A model generated the notes under the pieces. That model was not told where the DNA came from. It saw nothing but the letters and a program-made list of their open reading frames with translations, and searched no databases. Positions 44,745-55,330 of a DNA stretch of 64,000 bases are shown piece after piece; positions within the stretch are counted from its first letter, which is position 1, and the number at the start of each line of letters is the position of its first letter. Source of the DNA: Xenopus tropicalis (Eukaryota; Chordata; Amphibia; Anura; Pipidae); NCBI RefSeq assembly GCF_000004195.4, contig NC_030680.2:6982995-7046994 (forward strand), given 5' to 3'. The translations under genes were made by a program, and so were the position numbers.

Positions 44745-44975
44745 GATGGGGGGGTGTTTGGGGTGGGGGGGGTGTTTGGGGTGGGGGGGTGTTTGGGGTG
44801 GGGGGTGTGTGCGGGTGGGGGGGGTGTTTGGGGTGGGGGGTGCGTGCGGATGGGGGGGGTGTTTGGGGTGGGGGGGTGCGTGCGGATGGGGGGGGGTGTT
44901 TGGGGTGGGGGGGTGCGTGCCGATGGGGGGGTGTTTGGGGTGGCGGGGGGGTGCGGGTGGCGGATGTTTGGGGTG
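44745..44975 (+). repeat. G-rich GTTTGGGGTGGGGGG minisatellite
   Basis: Alternating units GGTGTTTGGGGTGGGGGG and GTGCGTGCGGATGGGGGG, about ten in all. Very strong quadruplex potential; open frames on both strands are artefacts. Confidence 0.9.
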
Positions 44976-44989
44976 GTCACCTAATCATG

Positions 44990-45090
44990 CATGGGGAAAA
45001 AAAAATACCGTCAAATACCGTGATACCGATATAATTTTGAAAAATACCGTGATATAAATTTTTGGTCATACCGCCCAGCACTACCATAAT
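44990..45090 (-). mobile_element. DNA-transposon-like fragment (GCTGGGCGGTAT)
   Basis: On the minus strand AGTGCTGGGCGGTATGACCA followed by repeated CACGGTATTT, as seen at the end of a widespread vertebrate hAT-like family. Only one end is visible. Confidence 0.5.
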
Positions 45091-45109
45091 CCCTTTCCAG
45101 AACCAGGGA

Positions 45110-47640
45110 CCGGTTGTACTGACACTGCCTTAACAAGTACTTAAGCCGGTTAACTTCCCCCCCCTCCCCTTTCGAAATACAGATCTCAAGAGTCCTTCTC
45201 AAAGACCAACTCTCCTTCTCTTTAGCCCCCCTCTCTTAAAAGAAGATTCCCACCAATCTGATGCCAATTTTTGACACCTGGATCTTCACACAGTCTCTAG
45301 ACGCTGCTTTCCCACTCTCCTCCCCCAATCTCCAGAGGCCCTTACCAAACCCAGACCCTCCCACTGCGCCATATTGAAAAGATAAGGCCAGATGATCTGG
45401 TGATGATTCCACAATGGACTCTTTAAACCCAGAATAAATCATATGAATGAGTCTCACTAAGGTTCCCCCAAACTGGACGTGCAGCACCGGGCACCCCCCA
45501 AATGGAACATCTATTACCTTCTTATCTACAAGATGCCAGTTCCCTTTTATAAAGAATCCCGAGCCCTCCTGCTGGTTCCCTGGCCAGAGACCAATAGGAA
45601 AGGCCTTCCCTCCAGTCCCTCTTTGCCCCCTGATCTCCTGTAGGGATGAGAGTCTCGTTTCCTGGATGAAGATAATATCAGCATCAATATCTCTAAAATA
45701 TTAGAATGCCAGAAACCGGGACCTTCTGTTCATTATGCTGCTCAGTTACTGTGAGAAAATCAACTGACAGATCCATGTTTCTGTTCTTTCTCAGAGACAA
45801 TCAGACTCCCATCTCCTCCCTCGTAGCCGGGACCTGAGTGCCCAAACCCAGAAGATCCTCATTGGTCTCCATCCCGTTCATCTAAAGATTCCCACCAGCT
45901 TCTTCTGGTATATTGGGAGGGATTTTTCCTTTTTTCCCATTCCTCCTCCTCCATCTGCCCCAGTTCCTCAGACTCCTCCATCAAGTCACCCCAATACCCC
46001 TCCCCTAAAACCTCAAACTTATTCTTATCCTCAAAAGACATTTTGCCCACTATACTGTATTCTTTGTTTTCCCCTTTTTACTTTCCCTTCCCATTTTCCT
46101 CCAATCCTCTGTCCCGCTGCCCTTAGCTTGCACTGAGACAGGTGGGTTACCAAGAGGGGTACCAGTGGGGTTATCAGGTGGGGTACAGGTAGGGTTATCT
46201 GGGGTATTACCAGTGAGGGTATCAGGTGGGGTAGCAGTGGGGTTATCTGGGGTATTACCAGTGAGGGTATCAGGTGGGGTAGCAGTAGGGTTATCTGGGG
46301 ATTTACTAGTGAGGTTATCGGGTGGGGTAGCAGTAGGGTTATCTTTGGAATTACCAGTGAGGTTATCAGGTGGGGTACCAGTAGGGTTACCAAGAGGGGT
46401 AGCAGTGAGGTTATCAGGTGGGGTAGCAGTAGGGTTACCAAGAGGGGTAGCAGTGAGGTTATCAGGTGGGGTAGCAGTAGGGTTACCAAGAGGGGTAGCA
46501 GTGAGGTTATCAGGTGGGGTAGCAGTAGGGTTGCCAAGAGGGGTAGCAGTGAGGTTATCAGGTGGGGTAGCAGTAGGGTTGCCAAGAGGGGTAGCAGTGA
46601 GGTTATCAGGTGGGGTAGCAGTAGGGTTGCCAAGAGGGGTAGCAGTGAGGTTATCAGGTGGGGTAGCAGTAGGGTTGCCAAGAGGGGTAGCAGTGAGGTT
46701 ATCAGGTGGGGTAGCAGTAGGGTTACCAAGAGGGGTAGCAGTGAGGTTATCAGGTGGGGTAGCAGTAGGGTTACCAAGAGGGGTAGCAGTGAGGTTATCA
46801 GGTGGGGTAGCAGTAGGGTTACCAAGAGGGGTAGCAGTGAGGGCATCAGGTGGGGTACCAGTAGGGTTATCTGGGGAATTACCAATGAGGGTATCAGGTG
46901 GGGTAGCAGTAGGGTTACCAAGAGGGGTAGCAGTGAGTTTATCAGGTGGGGTAGCAGTAGGGTTACCAAGAGGGGTAGCAGTGAGGGCATCAGGTGGGGT
47001 ACCAGTAGGGTTATCTGGGGAATTACCAGTGAGGGTATCAGGTGGGGTAGCAGTAGGGTTACCAAGAGGGGTAGCAGTGAGTTTATCAGGTGGGGTAGCA
47101 GTAGGGTTACCAAGAGGGGTAGCAGTAGGGTTACCAAGAGGGGTAGCAGTGAGGGCATCAGGTGGGGTAGCAGTAGGGTTATCTGGGGAATTACCAGTGA
47201 GGGCATCAGGTGGGGTACCATCAAGTGGACCTACCATTGGACCTAGCAGGGGGGTTCTGGGCTACTCTTTCCTGTTTCCCTACATCACTCACCTTCCTGC
47301 GCAGTTACATTGGGCTCCACCATTGCCTCCACATTGGGGCAAGATTCCTTAACACTGCGCAGGCTTCGGGGCACTTTCTGTGAGCGACACCAGTGTTCAG
47401 ACACAAATTACATTTAATTCGCTTGACGCCTTCTTTACTACCAGTCTCCCCATAAAAACCACAGTTTTTAACGCTGCATTTTCCTACAAGGTGAGTTCTA
47501 CCCCCACAATCTGGGTTGCCCAACATAAAAGCACCCCCCCGTCCTTCCCAATGAAAAAGAGGGGTAGGTGAATGCCTCTGCCAATAACCCTCAGCATTAA
47601 GTTTCCCTTGCACCTTGTACCCCCCCCCCCCCTCAATTTT
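45110..47640 (-). pseudogene. Decayed L1/Tx1-like LINE: ORF1 region and start of ORF2
   Basis: Read on the minus strand. From 47613 a cysteine-rich segment appears (KCSVKNCGFY ... IKCNLCLNTGVAHRKCPEAC), which resembles degenerate gag-type zinc knuckles of ORF1. A repeat-expanded Pro/Thr region follows (46140-47235), then an acidic ORF1-like end (KMSFEDKNKFEVLGEGYW, 46047-45859). ORF2 appears to begin near 45776 and shows an apurinic-endonuclease start: YFRDIDADIIFIQETRLSS with the catalytic QET Glu, then SGFFIKGNWHLVDKK, and FGGTLVRLIHMIYSGF to about 45236. Stops and frame shifts break it and no reverse transcriptase is present, so it is dead. Clade is inferred from domain order. Confidence 0.7.
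46140..47235 (-). repeat. 48-bp minisatellite inside the LINE ORF1 region
   Basis: About 22 copies of a 48-bp unit (+ strand GGTGGGGTAGCAGTAGGGTT + ACCAAGAGGGGTAGCAGTGA + GGTTATCA), some with a GTTATCTGGGGAATTACC variant. Open frames of 395-397 aa exist in three frames because 48 is divisible by 3 (minus-strand peptides TATPPDNLTATPLGNP and ITSLLPLLVTLLLPHL). The frame that joins the zinc-knuckle and acidic ORF1 segments has a stop in each unit. Confidence 0.93.
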
Positions 47641-48149
47641 GCTTTATTTTTGGAACCTGTTTTTATATTTTGCCCTCATTTAGGAAATGTATCCTTAGAA
47701 AGGGAAAGAGAGAATTCTGTTGAGTGATGTAACCAGCAAACATTTATGGGCAGTATTACTTCCCCTTTAACCTACCCGCCCACTCACAGTTCTTTTGATC
47801 AGGGATCTCTGCTCCCATATAAAGTGATAGGAACCCCCCTATATATACAGATATTCATTGTAGTCAGACTCTCGGTACCGACCAACCATTTAACAGCGGT
47901 GGCCCCGTGTGACCGCCACGTGGTACCACTACAGAGAGAGAGGTTTGTAGGTGTCTCTCTGTCTGTTTCCGGGAGAGAGAATGTGCTAAACCTTGTCTGG
48001 CAGGCAGTATGGCAGCGTCATCTGGGCAGGAAGCAGGTTTGGGGACTGAAAATGTGAGGTTAAACTTGTAACTGATCAGAATGTGTCAGAGGTAAAAAGC
48101 TGCTGTGGGATATAACTTACTGTGTGCGGCAACACATGCACTGTGTCTG

Positions 48150-48708
48150 TATTTATACATATGAGTAGGAGCTGCCATAGTGTTTCCCTTAGACAGTACA
48201 GTATGGGGGTACAGCTTATTGTGTGCCCAGAACATTCCTTCTCTGTATATTTGTATTTATACATATGGGTAGGAGGTGCCATAGTGTTTCCCTTAGACAG
48301 TACAGTATGGGGGTACAGCTTATTGTGTGCCCAGAACATTCCTTCTCTGTATATTTGTATTTATACATATGGGTAGGAGGTGCCATAGTGTTTCCCTTAG
48401 ACAGTACAGTATGGGGGTACAGCTTATTGTGTGCCCAGAACATTCCTTCTCTGTATATTTGTATTTATACATATGGGTAGGGGGTGCCATAGTGTTTCCC
48501 TTAGACAGTACAGTATGGGGGTACAGCTTATTGTGTGCCCAGAACATTCCTTCTCTGTATATTTGTATTTATACATATGGGTAGGGGGTGCCATAGTGTT
48601 TCCCTTAGACAGTACAGTATGGGGGTACAGCTTATTGTGTGCCCAGAACATTCCTTCTCTGTATATATGTATTTATACATATGGGTAGGAGCTGCCATAG
48701 TGTTTCCC
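48150..48708 (+). repeat. 104-bp satellite array C
   Basis: About 5.4 units of the 104-bp satellite, same orientation as the arrays at 20.5 and 44.0 kb. The first and last units carry a GAGTAGGAGCTGCC or GGGTAGGAGCTGCC variant. Confidence 0.97.
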
Positions 48709-48869
48709 AGGCTTCTGGGAGTTTAATATAAGTTGGATGGCAGCAATTTCCCCCAAGGTGCAAAGGAGCTGTTGGCTGAAGATTCTGGGAATTTTAGTTC
48801 AGCAGCAGGGGGAGAGCACACTTGCTCTATGTTATAGAGGAGCTGGCTTAGAGTTGTAGTTGAAACAGC

Positions 48870-49512
48870 TGGCCCAGAATTCTGGGAGTTGCTGTTCCTC
48901 TGCTGGCTAAGGATACCAGGAGTTGTAGTTCATTAACTGGCTGGGGATGCTGGGAGTTGTAGTTACTCAGCTGGCTGGGGATGCTGGGAGTTGTAGTTCC
49001 TCAGCTGACTCAGGATGCCAGGAGTTGTATTTCATAAGCTGGCTGAGGATGCCGGGAGTTGTAGTTCCTCAGCTGGCTGGGGATGCCGGGAGTTGTAGTT
49101 CCTCAGCTGGCTGGGGATGCCGGGAGTTGTAGTTCCTCAGCTGGCTGGGGATGCCGGGAGTTGTAGATCCTCATCTGGCTGGGGATTCCGGGAGTTGCAG
49201 TTCCTCAGCTGGCTGGGGATGCTGGGAGTTGTAGTTCCTCAGCTGGCTGGGGATGCCGGGAGTTGTAGTTCCTCAGCTGGCTGGGGATGCTGGGTGTTGT
49301 AGTTCCTCAGCTGGCTGGGGATGCCGGGAGTTGCAGTTCCTCAGCTGGCTGGGGATGCCGGGAGTTGTAGTTCCTCAGCTGGCTGGGGATGCCGGGAGAT
49401 GTAGTTCCTCAGCTGGCTGGGGATGCCGGGAGTTGTAGTTCCTCAGCTGGCTGGGGATGCCGGGAGATGTAGTTCCTCAGCTGGCTGGGGATGCTGGGTG
49501 TTGTAGTTCACT
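48870..49512 (-). repeat. 34-bp minisatellite of ZNF143/THAP11-type motifs
   Basis: About 19 copies of a 34-bp unit; + strand CTCAGCTGGCTGGGGATGCC + GGGAGTTGTAGTTC. On the minus strand each unit reads GAACTACAACTCCCGGCATC, which fits ACTACAACTCCCRGCAT, the core of the ZNF143 SBS2/ACTAYRNNNCCCR motif. At least nine units keep a perfect ACTACAACTCCC; others have one change. The array ends about 190 bp before the swap70 start codon. Motif match is direct; occupancy is inference. Confidence 0.9.
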
Positions 49513-49544
49513 AAGTTTCCTTTGTTCATTGTTCTGTTTCCCCG

Positions 49545-49703
49545 GTGCCGGCAGCACCTTCACCCCCAGCGCTGTGTGCGGCACCCAGGGGAGGGCAGGT
49601 TGGAGCCTCAGGAAGGAACAGCATCACATGGTCAGTGGGAGGGGCCCCAGCTCAGGGGCTGCTGTCAGGGTGCAATCAGGAACTCGGTGCATTTGGGAGA
49701 GTC
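49545..49703 (+). promoter_or_regulatory. swap70: swap70 5' UTR / proximal promoter (copy 1)
   Basis: GC-rich stretch between the motif array and the ATG, including GCGGCACCCAGGGGAGGGCA and GGGAGGGGCCCCAGCTCAGG. It is paralogous to 61345-61492 upstream of exon-1 copy 2. Start site not determinable. Confidence 0.5.
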
Positions 49704-49799
49704 ATGGCGCTGAGAGAGGAGCTGCTGAAGCCCATATGGCACGCCTTCACTGCCCTCGATGTGGATAAGAGCGGCAAAGTGTCCAAGTCTCAGCTCAAA
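49704..49799 (+). CDS. swap70: swap70 exon 1 (copy 1)
   Basis: First coding exon of SWAP70, a PIP3-responsive PH-domain protein with C-terminal coiled coil that regulates Rac and actin and, in B cells, class switching. ATG at 49704 (A-less context GAGTCATGG, G at +4) opens 32 codons: [20 protein letters not shown] then [12 protein letters not shown], ending at the donor AAA|GTAAGT. The EF-hand-like loop [12 protein letters not shown] is intact at positions 1, 3, 5 and 6. DEF6 starts similarly, but the position after znf143 and wee1 fits swap70. Exon 2 is beyond the window or far downstream. Confidence 0.88.
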
Positions 49800-49801
49800 G
49801 T

Positions 49802-50490
49802 AAGTCTCCCTGCACCCCCTGCTCCTCTCCCTAGGGGGCACCCTGCACCCCCTGCTCCTCTCCCTAGGGGGCACCCTGCACCCCCTGCTCCTCTCCCTAG
49901 GGGGCACCCTGCACCCCCTGCTCCTCTCCCTAGGGGGCACCCTGCACCCCCTGTCCCTCTCCCTAGGGGGCACCCTGCACCCCCTGTCCCTCTCCCTAGG
50001 GGGCACCCTGCACCCCCTGCCTCTCTCCCTAGGGGGCACCCTGCACCCCCTGCCTCTCTCCCTAGGGGGCACCCTGCACCCCCTGTCCCTCTACCTAGGG
50101 GGCACCCTGCACCCCCTGCCTCTCTCCCTAGGGGGCACCCTGCACCCCCTGCCTCTCTCCCTAGGGGGCACCCTGGCACCCCCTGCTCCTCTCCCTAGGG
50201 GGCACCCTGGCACCCCCTGCCTCTCTCCCTAGGGGGCACCCTGCACCCCCTGCTCCTCTCCCTAGGGGACACCCTGCACTTCCTGCACCTCTCCCTAGGG
50301 GGCACCCTGCACCCCCTGCCCCCCTCCCTAGGGGGCTCCCTGGCACCCCCTGCCTCTCTCCCTAGGGGGCACCCTGGCACCCCTTGCCCCTCTCCCTAGG
50401 GGGCACCCTGCACCTCCTGCTCCTCTCCCTAGGGGGCACTCTGCACCTCCTGCCCCCCTCCCTAGGGGGCACCCTGGCACCCCCTGCTGC
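49802..50490 (+). repeat. 33-bp minisatellite in swap70 intron 1
   Basis: About 21 copies of GGGGGCACCCTGCACCCCCT + GCTCCTCTCCCTA, beginning within 10 bp of the exon 1 donor. Each unit contains CTGCTCCTCTCCCTAG|GGG, a polypyrimidine-AG acceptor look-alike. The unit is open in several frames, which extends the exon 1 frame artificially. Confidence 0.95.
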
Positions 50491-50889
50491 CCACCTGTTC
50501 ATTCCCAATACCCTGCCCCAGGGGCAGCAACTTGCTCTTCGACTCCCCTCCCACCCGTCACTCTCTCCCAACCACTCCAGTACTGTACTGCGCTGGGGGT
50601 AAATTCTACCGCTACTCTTACTGGCAGAGCTGCATTTGCCCCTGTGTCTGGGTCAGTCCTGTGAGCTCGGTGCTGTTTGGTTCTGGTACCTTTGGATTCT
50701 TTGTGCTGGATCAGCTGCAAATTCTGTTCCCTCTGTGGGCAGGAAAGGGTCAAGGGATTCCTTCAAAAAGATGCAGCGAGCGGATTGTGTTACTTATTGG
50801 CACAAACGTGCGTCGCTTTCTCACTGGTTCCTGCGATTATGGGGTCCTGCAAGTTATAGAATCTACTACGATGCTTCTTAAAATCAGTT

Positions 50890-53355
50890 GTAGGATATCA
50901 GAGGCTATTATCCCCCCCACTGCTACTATAGGCACCATCTCTCCCTACTATACCTGCTATCCCACAGCCCCAGTCCCTTCCCAGAGGCTATTATCCCCCA
51001 CTGCTACTATAGGCACCATCTCTCCCTACTATACCTGCTGTCCCACAGCCCCAGTCCCTTCCCAGAGGCTATTATCCCTCCCACTGCTTCTATAGGCACC
51101 ACTTCTCCCTACTATACCTGCTATCCCACAGCCCCAGTCCCTTCCCAGAGGCTATTATCCCACTGCTACTATAGGCACCATCTCTCCCTACTATACCTGC
51201 TATCCCACAGCCCCAGTCCCTTCCCAGAGGCTATTATCCCCCCACTGCTACTATAGGCACCATCTCTCCCTACTATACCTGCTATCCCACAGCCCCAGTC
51301 CCTTCCCAGAGGCTATTATCCCACTGCTACTATAGGCACCATCTCTCCCTACTATACCTGCTATCCCACAGCCCCAGTCCCTTCCCAGAGGCTATTATCC
51401 CCCCACTGCTACTATAGGCACCATCTCTCCCTACTATACCTGCTATCCCACAGCCCCAGTCCCTTCCCAGAGGCTATTATCCCCCCACTGCTTCTATAGG
51501 CACCACTTCTCCCTACTATACCTGCTATCCCACAGCCCCAGTCCCTTCCCAGAGGCTATTATCCCACTGCTACTATAGGCACCATCTCTCCCTACTATAC
51601 CTGCTATCCCACAGCCCCAGTCCCTTCCCAGAGGCTATTATCCCCCCACTGCTACTATAGGCACCATCTCTCCCTACTATACCTGCTATCCCACAGCCCC
51701 AGTGCCTTCCCAGAGGCTATTATCCCCCCACTGCTACTATAGGCACCATCTCTCCCTACTATACCTGCTATCCCACAGCCCCAGTCCCTTCCCAGAGGCT
51801 ATTATCCCCCCCACTGTTACTATAGGCACCATCTCTCCCTACTATACCTGCTATCCCACAGCCCCAGTCCCTTCCCAGAGGCTATTATCCCCCCACTGTT
51901 ACTATAGGCACCATCTCTCCCTACTATACCTGCTATCCCACAGCCCCAGTCCCTTCCCAGAGGCTATTATCCCCCCACTGCTACTATAGGCACCATCTCT
52001 CCCTACTATACCTGCTATCCCACAGCCCCAGTCCCTTCCCAGAGGCTATTATCCCCCCACTGCTACTATAGGCACCATCTCTCCCTACTATACCTGCTAC
52101 CCCACAGCCCCAGTCCCTTCCCAGAGGCTATTATCCCCCCACTGCTACTATAGGCACCATCTCTCCCTACTATACCTCCTATCCCACAGCCCCAGTCCCT
52201 TCCCAGAGGCTATTATCCCACTGCTACTATAGGCACCATCTCTCCCTACTATACCTGCTATCCCACAGCCCCAGTCCCTTCCCAGAGGCTATTATCCCCC
52301 CACTGCTACTATAGGCACCATCTCTCCCTACTATTACCTGCTACCCCACAGCCCCAGTCCCTTCCCAGAGGCTATTATCCCCCCACTGCTACTATAGGCA
52401 CCATCTCTCCCTACTATACCTGCTATCCCACAGCCCCAGTCCCTTCCCAGAGGCTATTATCCCACTGCTACTATAGGCACCATCTCTCCCTACTATACCT
52501 GCTATCCCACAGCCCCAGTCCCTTCCCAGAGGCTATTATCTCCCCACTGCTACTATAGGCACCATCTCTCCCTACTATACCTGCTATCCCACAGCCCCAG
52601 TCCCTTCCCAGAGGCTATTATCCCACTGCTACTATAGGCACCATCTCTCCCTACTATACCTGCTATCCCACAGCCCCAGTCCCTTCTCAGAGGCTATTAT
52701 TCCCCCCACTGCTACTATAGGCACCATCTCTCCCTACTATACCTGCTATCCCACAGCCCCAGTCCCTTCCCAGAGGCTATTATCCCACTGCTACTATAGG
52801 CACCATCTCTCCCTACTATACCTGCTATCCCACAGCCCCAGTCCCTTCCCAGAGGCTATTATCCCCCCACTGCTACTATAGGCACCATCTCTCCCTACTA
52901 TACCTGCTATCCCACAGCCCCAGTCCCTTCCCAGAGGCTATTATCCCCCCACTGCTACTATAGGCACCATCTCTCCCTACTATACCTGCTATCCCACAGC
53001 CCCCAGTCCCTTCCCAGAGGCTATTATCCCCCACTGCTACTATAGGCACCATCTCTCCCTACTATACCTGCTATCCCACAGCCCCAGTCCCTTCCCAGAG
53101 GCTATTATCCCCCCACTGCTACTATAGGCACCATCTCTCCCTACTATACCTGCTATCCCACAGCCCCAGTCCCTTCCCAGAGGCTATTATCCCCCCACTG
53201 CTACTATAGGCACCATCTCTCCCTACTATACCCGCTATCCCACAGCCCCAGTCCCTTCCCAGAGGCTATTATCCCCCCCACTGCTACTATAGGCACCATC
53301 TCTCCCTACTATACCCGCTATCCCACAGCCCCAGTCCCTTCCCAGAGGCTATTAT
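50890..53355 (+). repeat. ~81-bp minisatellite in swap70 intron 1
   Basis: About 30 copies of a 79-83-bp unit containing CACTGCTACTATAGGCACCA, CTCCCTACTATACCTGCTAT and CCCACAGCCCCAGTCCCTTC + CCAGAGGCTATTAT. Variation is mostly in the C run after ATTAT. Confidence 0.97.
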
Positions 53356-54220
53356 TATCCCTACTATTGCTATATACTAATATATAGATGTATTTTTCAT
53401 ACAATACTGAGCTTTTTCTAGACTCTACAGTTCAGGGTGCAAAGTGCCCCCCAAATACTCTGCGGTTCTGATCAGCTCAGGGCTAATAATACCGTTGCTG
53501 TCACTGCTGATGAATACACCATAGTTTCGGGCTGAGCACTAATGCTCAGAGTGATATTTTCCCCAGTAGAAGGTTTCATGGCTAATCATTACTTTCTCGT
53601 TAGAGATAAAGGGGAAGGATCCCTGGTTTTATACAGGAAAGCCATTCTGTGTGATTGAGCAACACAAGTGCCGGTGCCAAATGTGACTTTGTTTTGTTTC
53701 CCCCTTGGTACCGCCCCTTTATTGCCAACGCCACATTAATGGCCACTTGTGGGTTGGACCCGGGTTCTGGTGATTTCCCCCAGCTGACTTTGCACTATAT
53801 TTCTCATCAGGTTCCTTGTGAAATTCCATCCCAGCAGGAAGTGTTTGCAATTGACATTGTGTGTGTTTGATTCTCACATGTGTGTGTCCTGCAGGGGTTA
53901 AACTATTGTGTAACTGCCGACTGACAGAGAGAGGATACGGCTGTAGTAAATGATGAGCAAATAGCACTTCCCAGCATTGCGGCACTGGGACATAGAACCC
54001 CATGTAATATGTAATAGAGACCCTTCTCTTCCTTTAATACTTACACAGTCCCTGTGGCCCCCATGATGCACTGCAGGGCTACACCCCCCCCCCTATAGTA
54101 GTTTGTAGAGCTCTAGTGCCTTTGCAGACCCTACTGTAGTACAGTACATAGCCCTACAGTCACCTAGTAGTACATTGCATTGGCCTCGATGGGTCTCAGT
54201 TACAAACACTGGGCAGCTTT
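53356..54220. other. swap70 intron 1 or flank, no recognised feature
   Basis: Unique-looking sequence between two arrays. No conserved exon, RNA gene or transposon seen. Confidence 0.4.
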
Positions 54221-54224
54221 GCAG

Positions 54225-55330
54225 CTTTGCTGGTATCCCGTAGATAGAGCCGGTATCCCGTAGATAGAGCCGGTAACCCATAGATAGAGCCGGTAACCCA
54301 TAGATAGAGCCGGTTACCCATAGATAGAGCCGGTATCCCATAGATAGAGCCGGTATCCCATAGATAGAGCCGGTATCCCATAGATAGAGCCGGTAACCCA
54401 TAGATAGAGCCGGTATCCCATAGATAGAGCCGGTATCCCATAGATAGAGCCGGTAACCCATAGATAGAGCCGGTTACCCATAGATAGAGCCGGTAACCCA
54501 TAGATAGAGCCGGTAACCCATAGATAGAGCCGGTATCCCATAGATAGAGCCGGTAACCCATAGATAGAGCCGGTATCCCATAGATAGAGCCGGTATCCCA
54601 TAGATAGCCGGTATCCCATAGATAGAGCCGGTATCCCATAGATAGAGCCGGTATCCCATAGATAGAGCCGGTATCCCATAGATAGAGCCGGTATCCCATA
54701 GATAGAGCCGGTAACCCATAGATAGAGCCGGTTACCCATAGATAGAGCCGGTAACCCATAGATAGAGCCGGTAACCCATAGATAGAGCCGGTATCCCATA
54801 GATAGAGCCGGTAACCCATAGATAGAGCCGGTTACCCATAGATAGAGCCGGTAACCCATAGATAGAGCCGGTAACCCATAGATAGAGCCGGTATCCCAGT
54901 AACCCATAGATAGAGCCGGTAACCCATAGATAGAGCCGGTAACCCATAGATAGAGCCGGTATCCCAGTAACCCACAGATAGAGCCGGTAACCCATAGATA
55001 GAGCCGGTAACCCACAGATAGAGCCGGTAACCCACAGATAGAGCCGGTATCCCACGGATAGAGCCGGTAACCCATAGATAGAGCCGGTAACCCATAGATA
55101 GAGCCGGTAACCCATAGATAGAGCCGGTATCCCATAGATAGAGCCGGTATCCCATAGATAGAGCCGGTATCCCGGTAACCCACAGATAGAGCCGGTAACC
55201 CACAGATAGAGCCGGCATCCCATAGATAGAGCCGGTATCCCAGTAACCCACAGATAGAGCCGGTAACCCATAGATAGAGCTGGTAACCCATAGATAGAGC
55301 CGGTAACCCATAGATAGAGCCGGTAACCAA
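54225..55330 (+). repeat. 20-bp minisatellite, ~1.1 kb
   Basis: About 54 copies of GGTAACCCATAGATAGAGCC or GGTATCCCATAGATAGAGCC, with shortened units at several points (TATCCCAGTAACCC). Minus-strand frames of up to 359 aa (YRLYLWVTGSIYGLPALSMG) are artefacts: three periods of 20 bp give a 20-aa repeat. Confidence 0.97.

Noticed and set aside
46031..47352. Three open frames of 395-397 aa at the same place
   Set aside because: The 48-bp minisatellite is open in three frames. None keeps the frame joining the LINE ORF1 parts, so none is called a gene.
49704..49799. DEF6 instead of SWAP70
   Set aside because: The first exon alone is similar in both paralogs, but the order znf143-wee1 followed by this exon matches the swap70 locus of other vertebrates.
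49545..50198. 217-aa frame joining swap70 exon 1 with a Pro-rich repeat
   Set aside because: A consensus donor GTAAGT follows codon 32; the extension is intronic minisatellite that happens to stay open.
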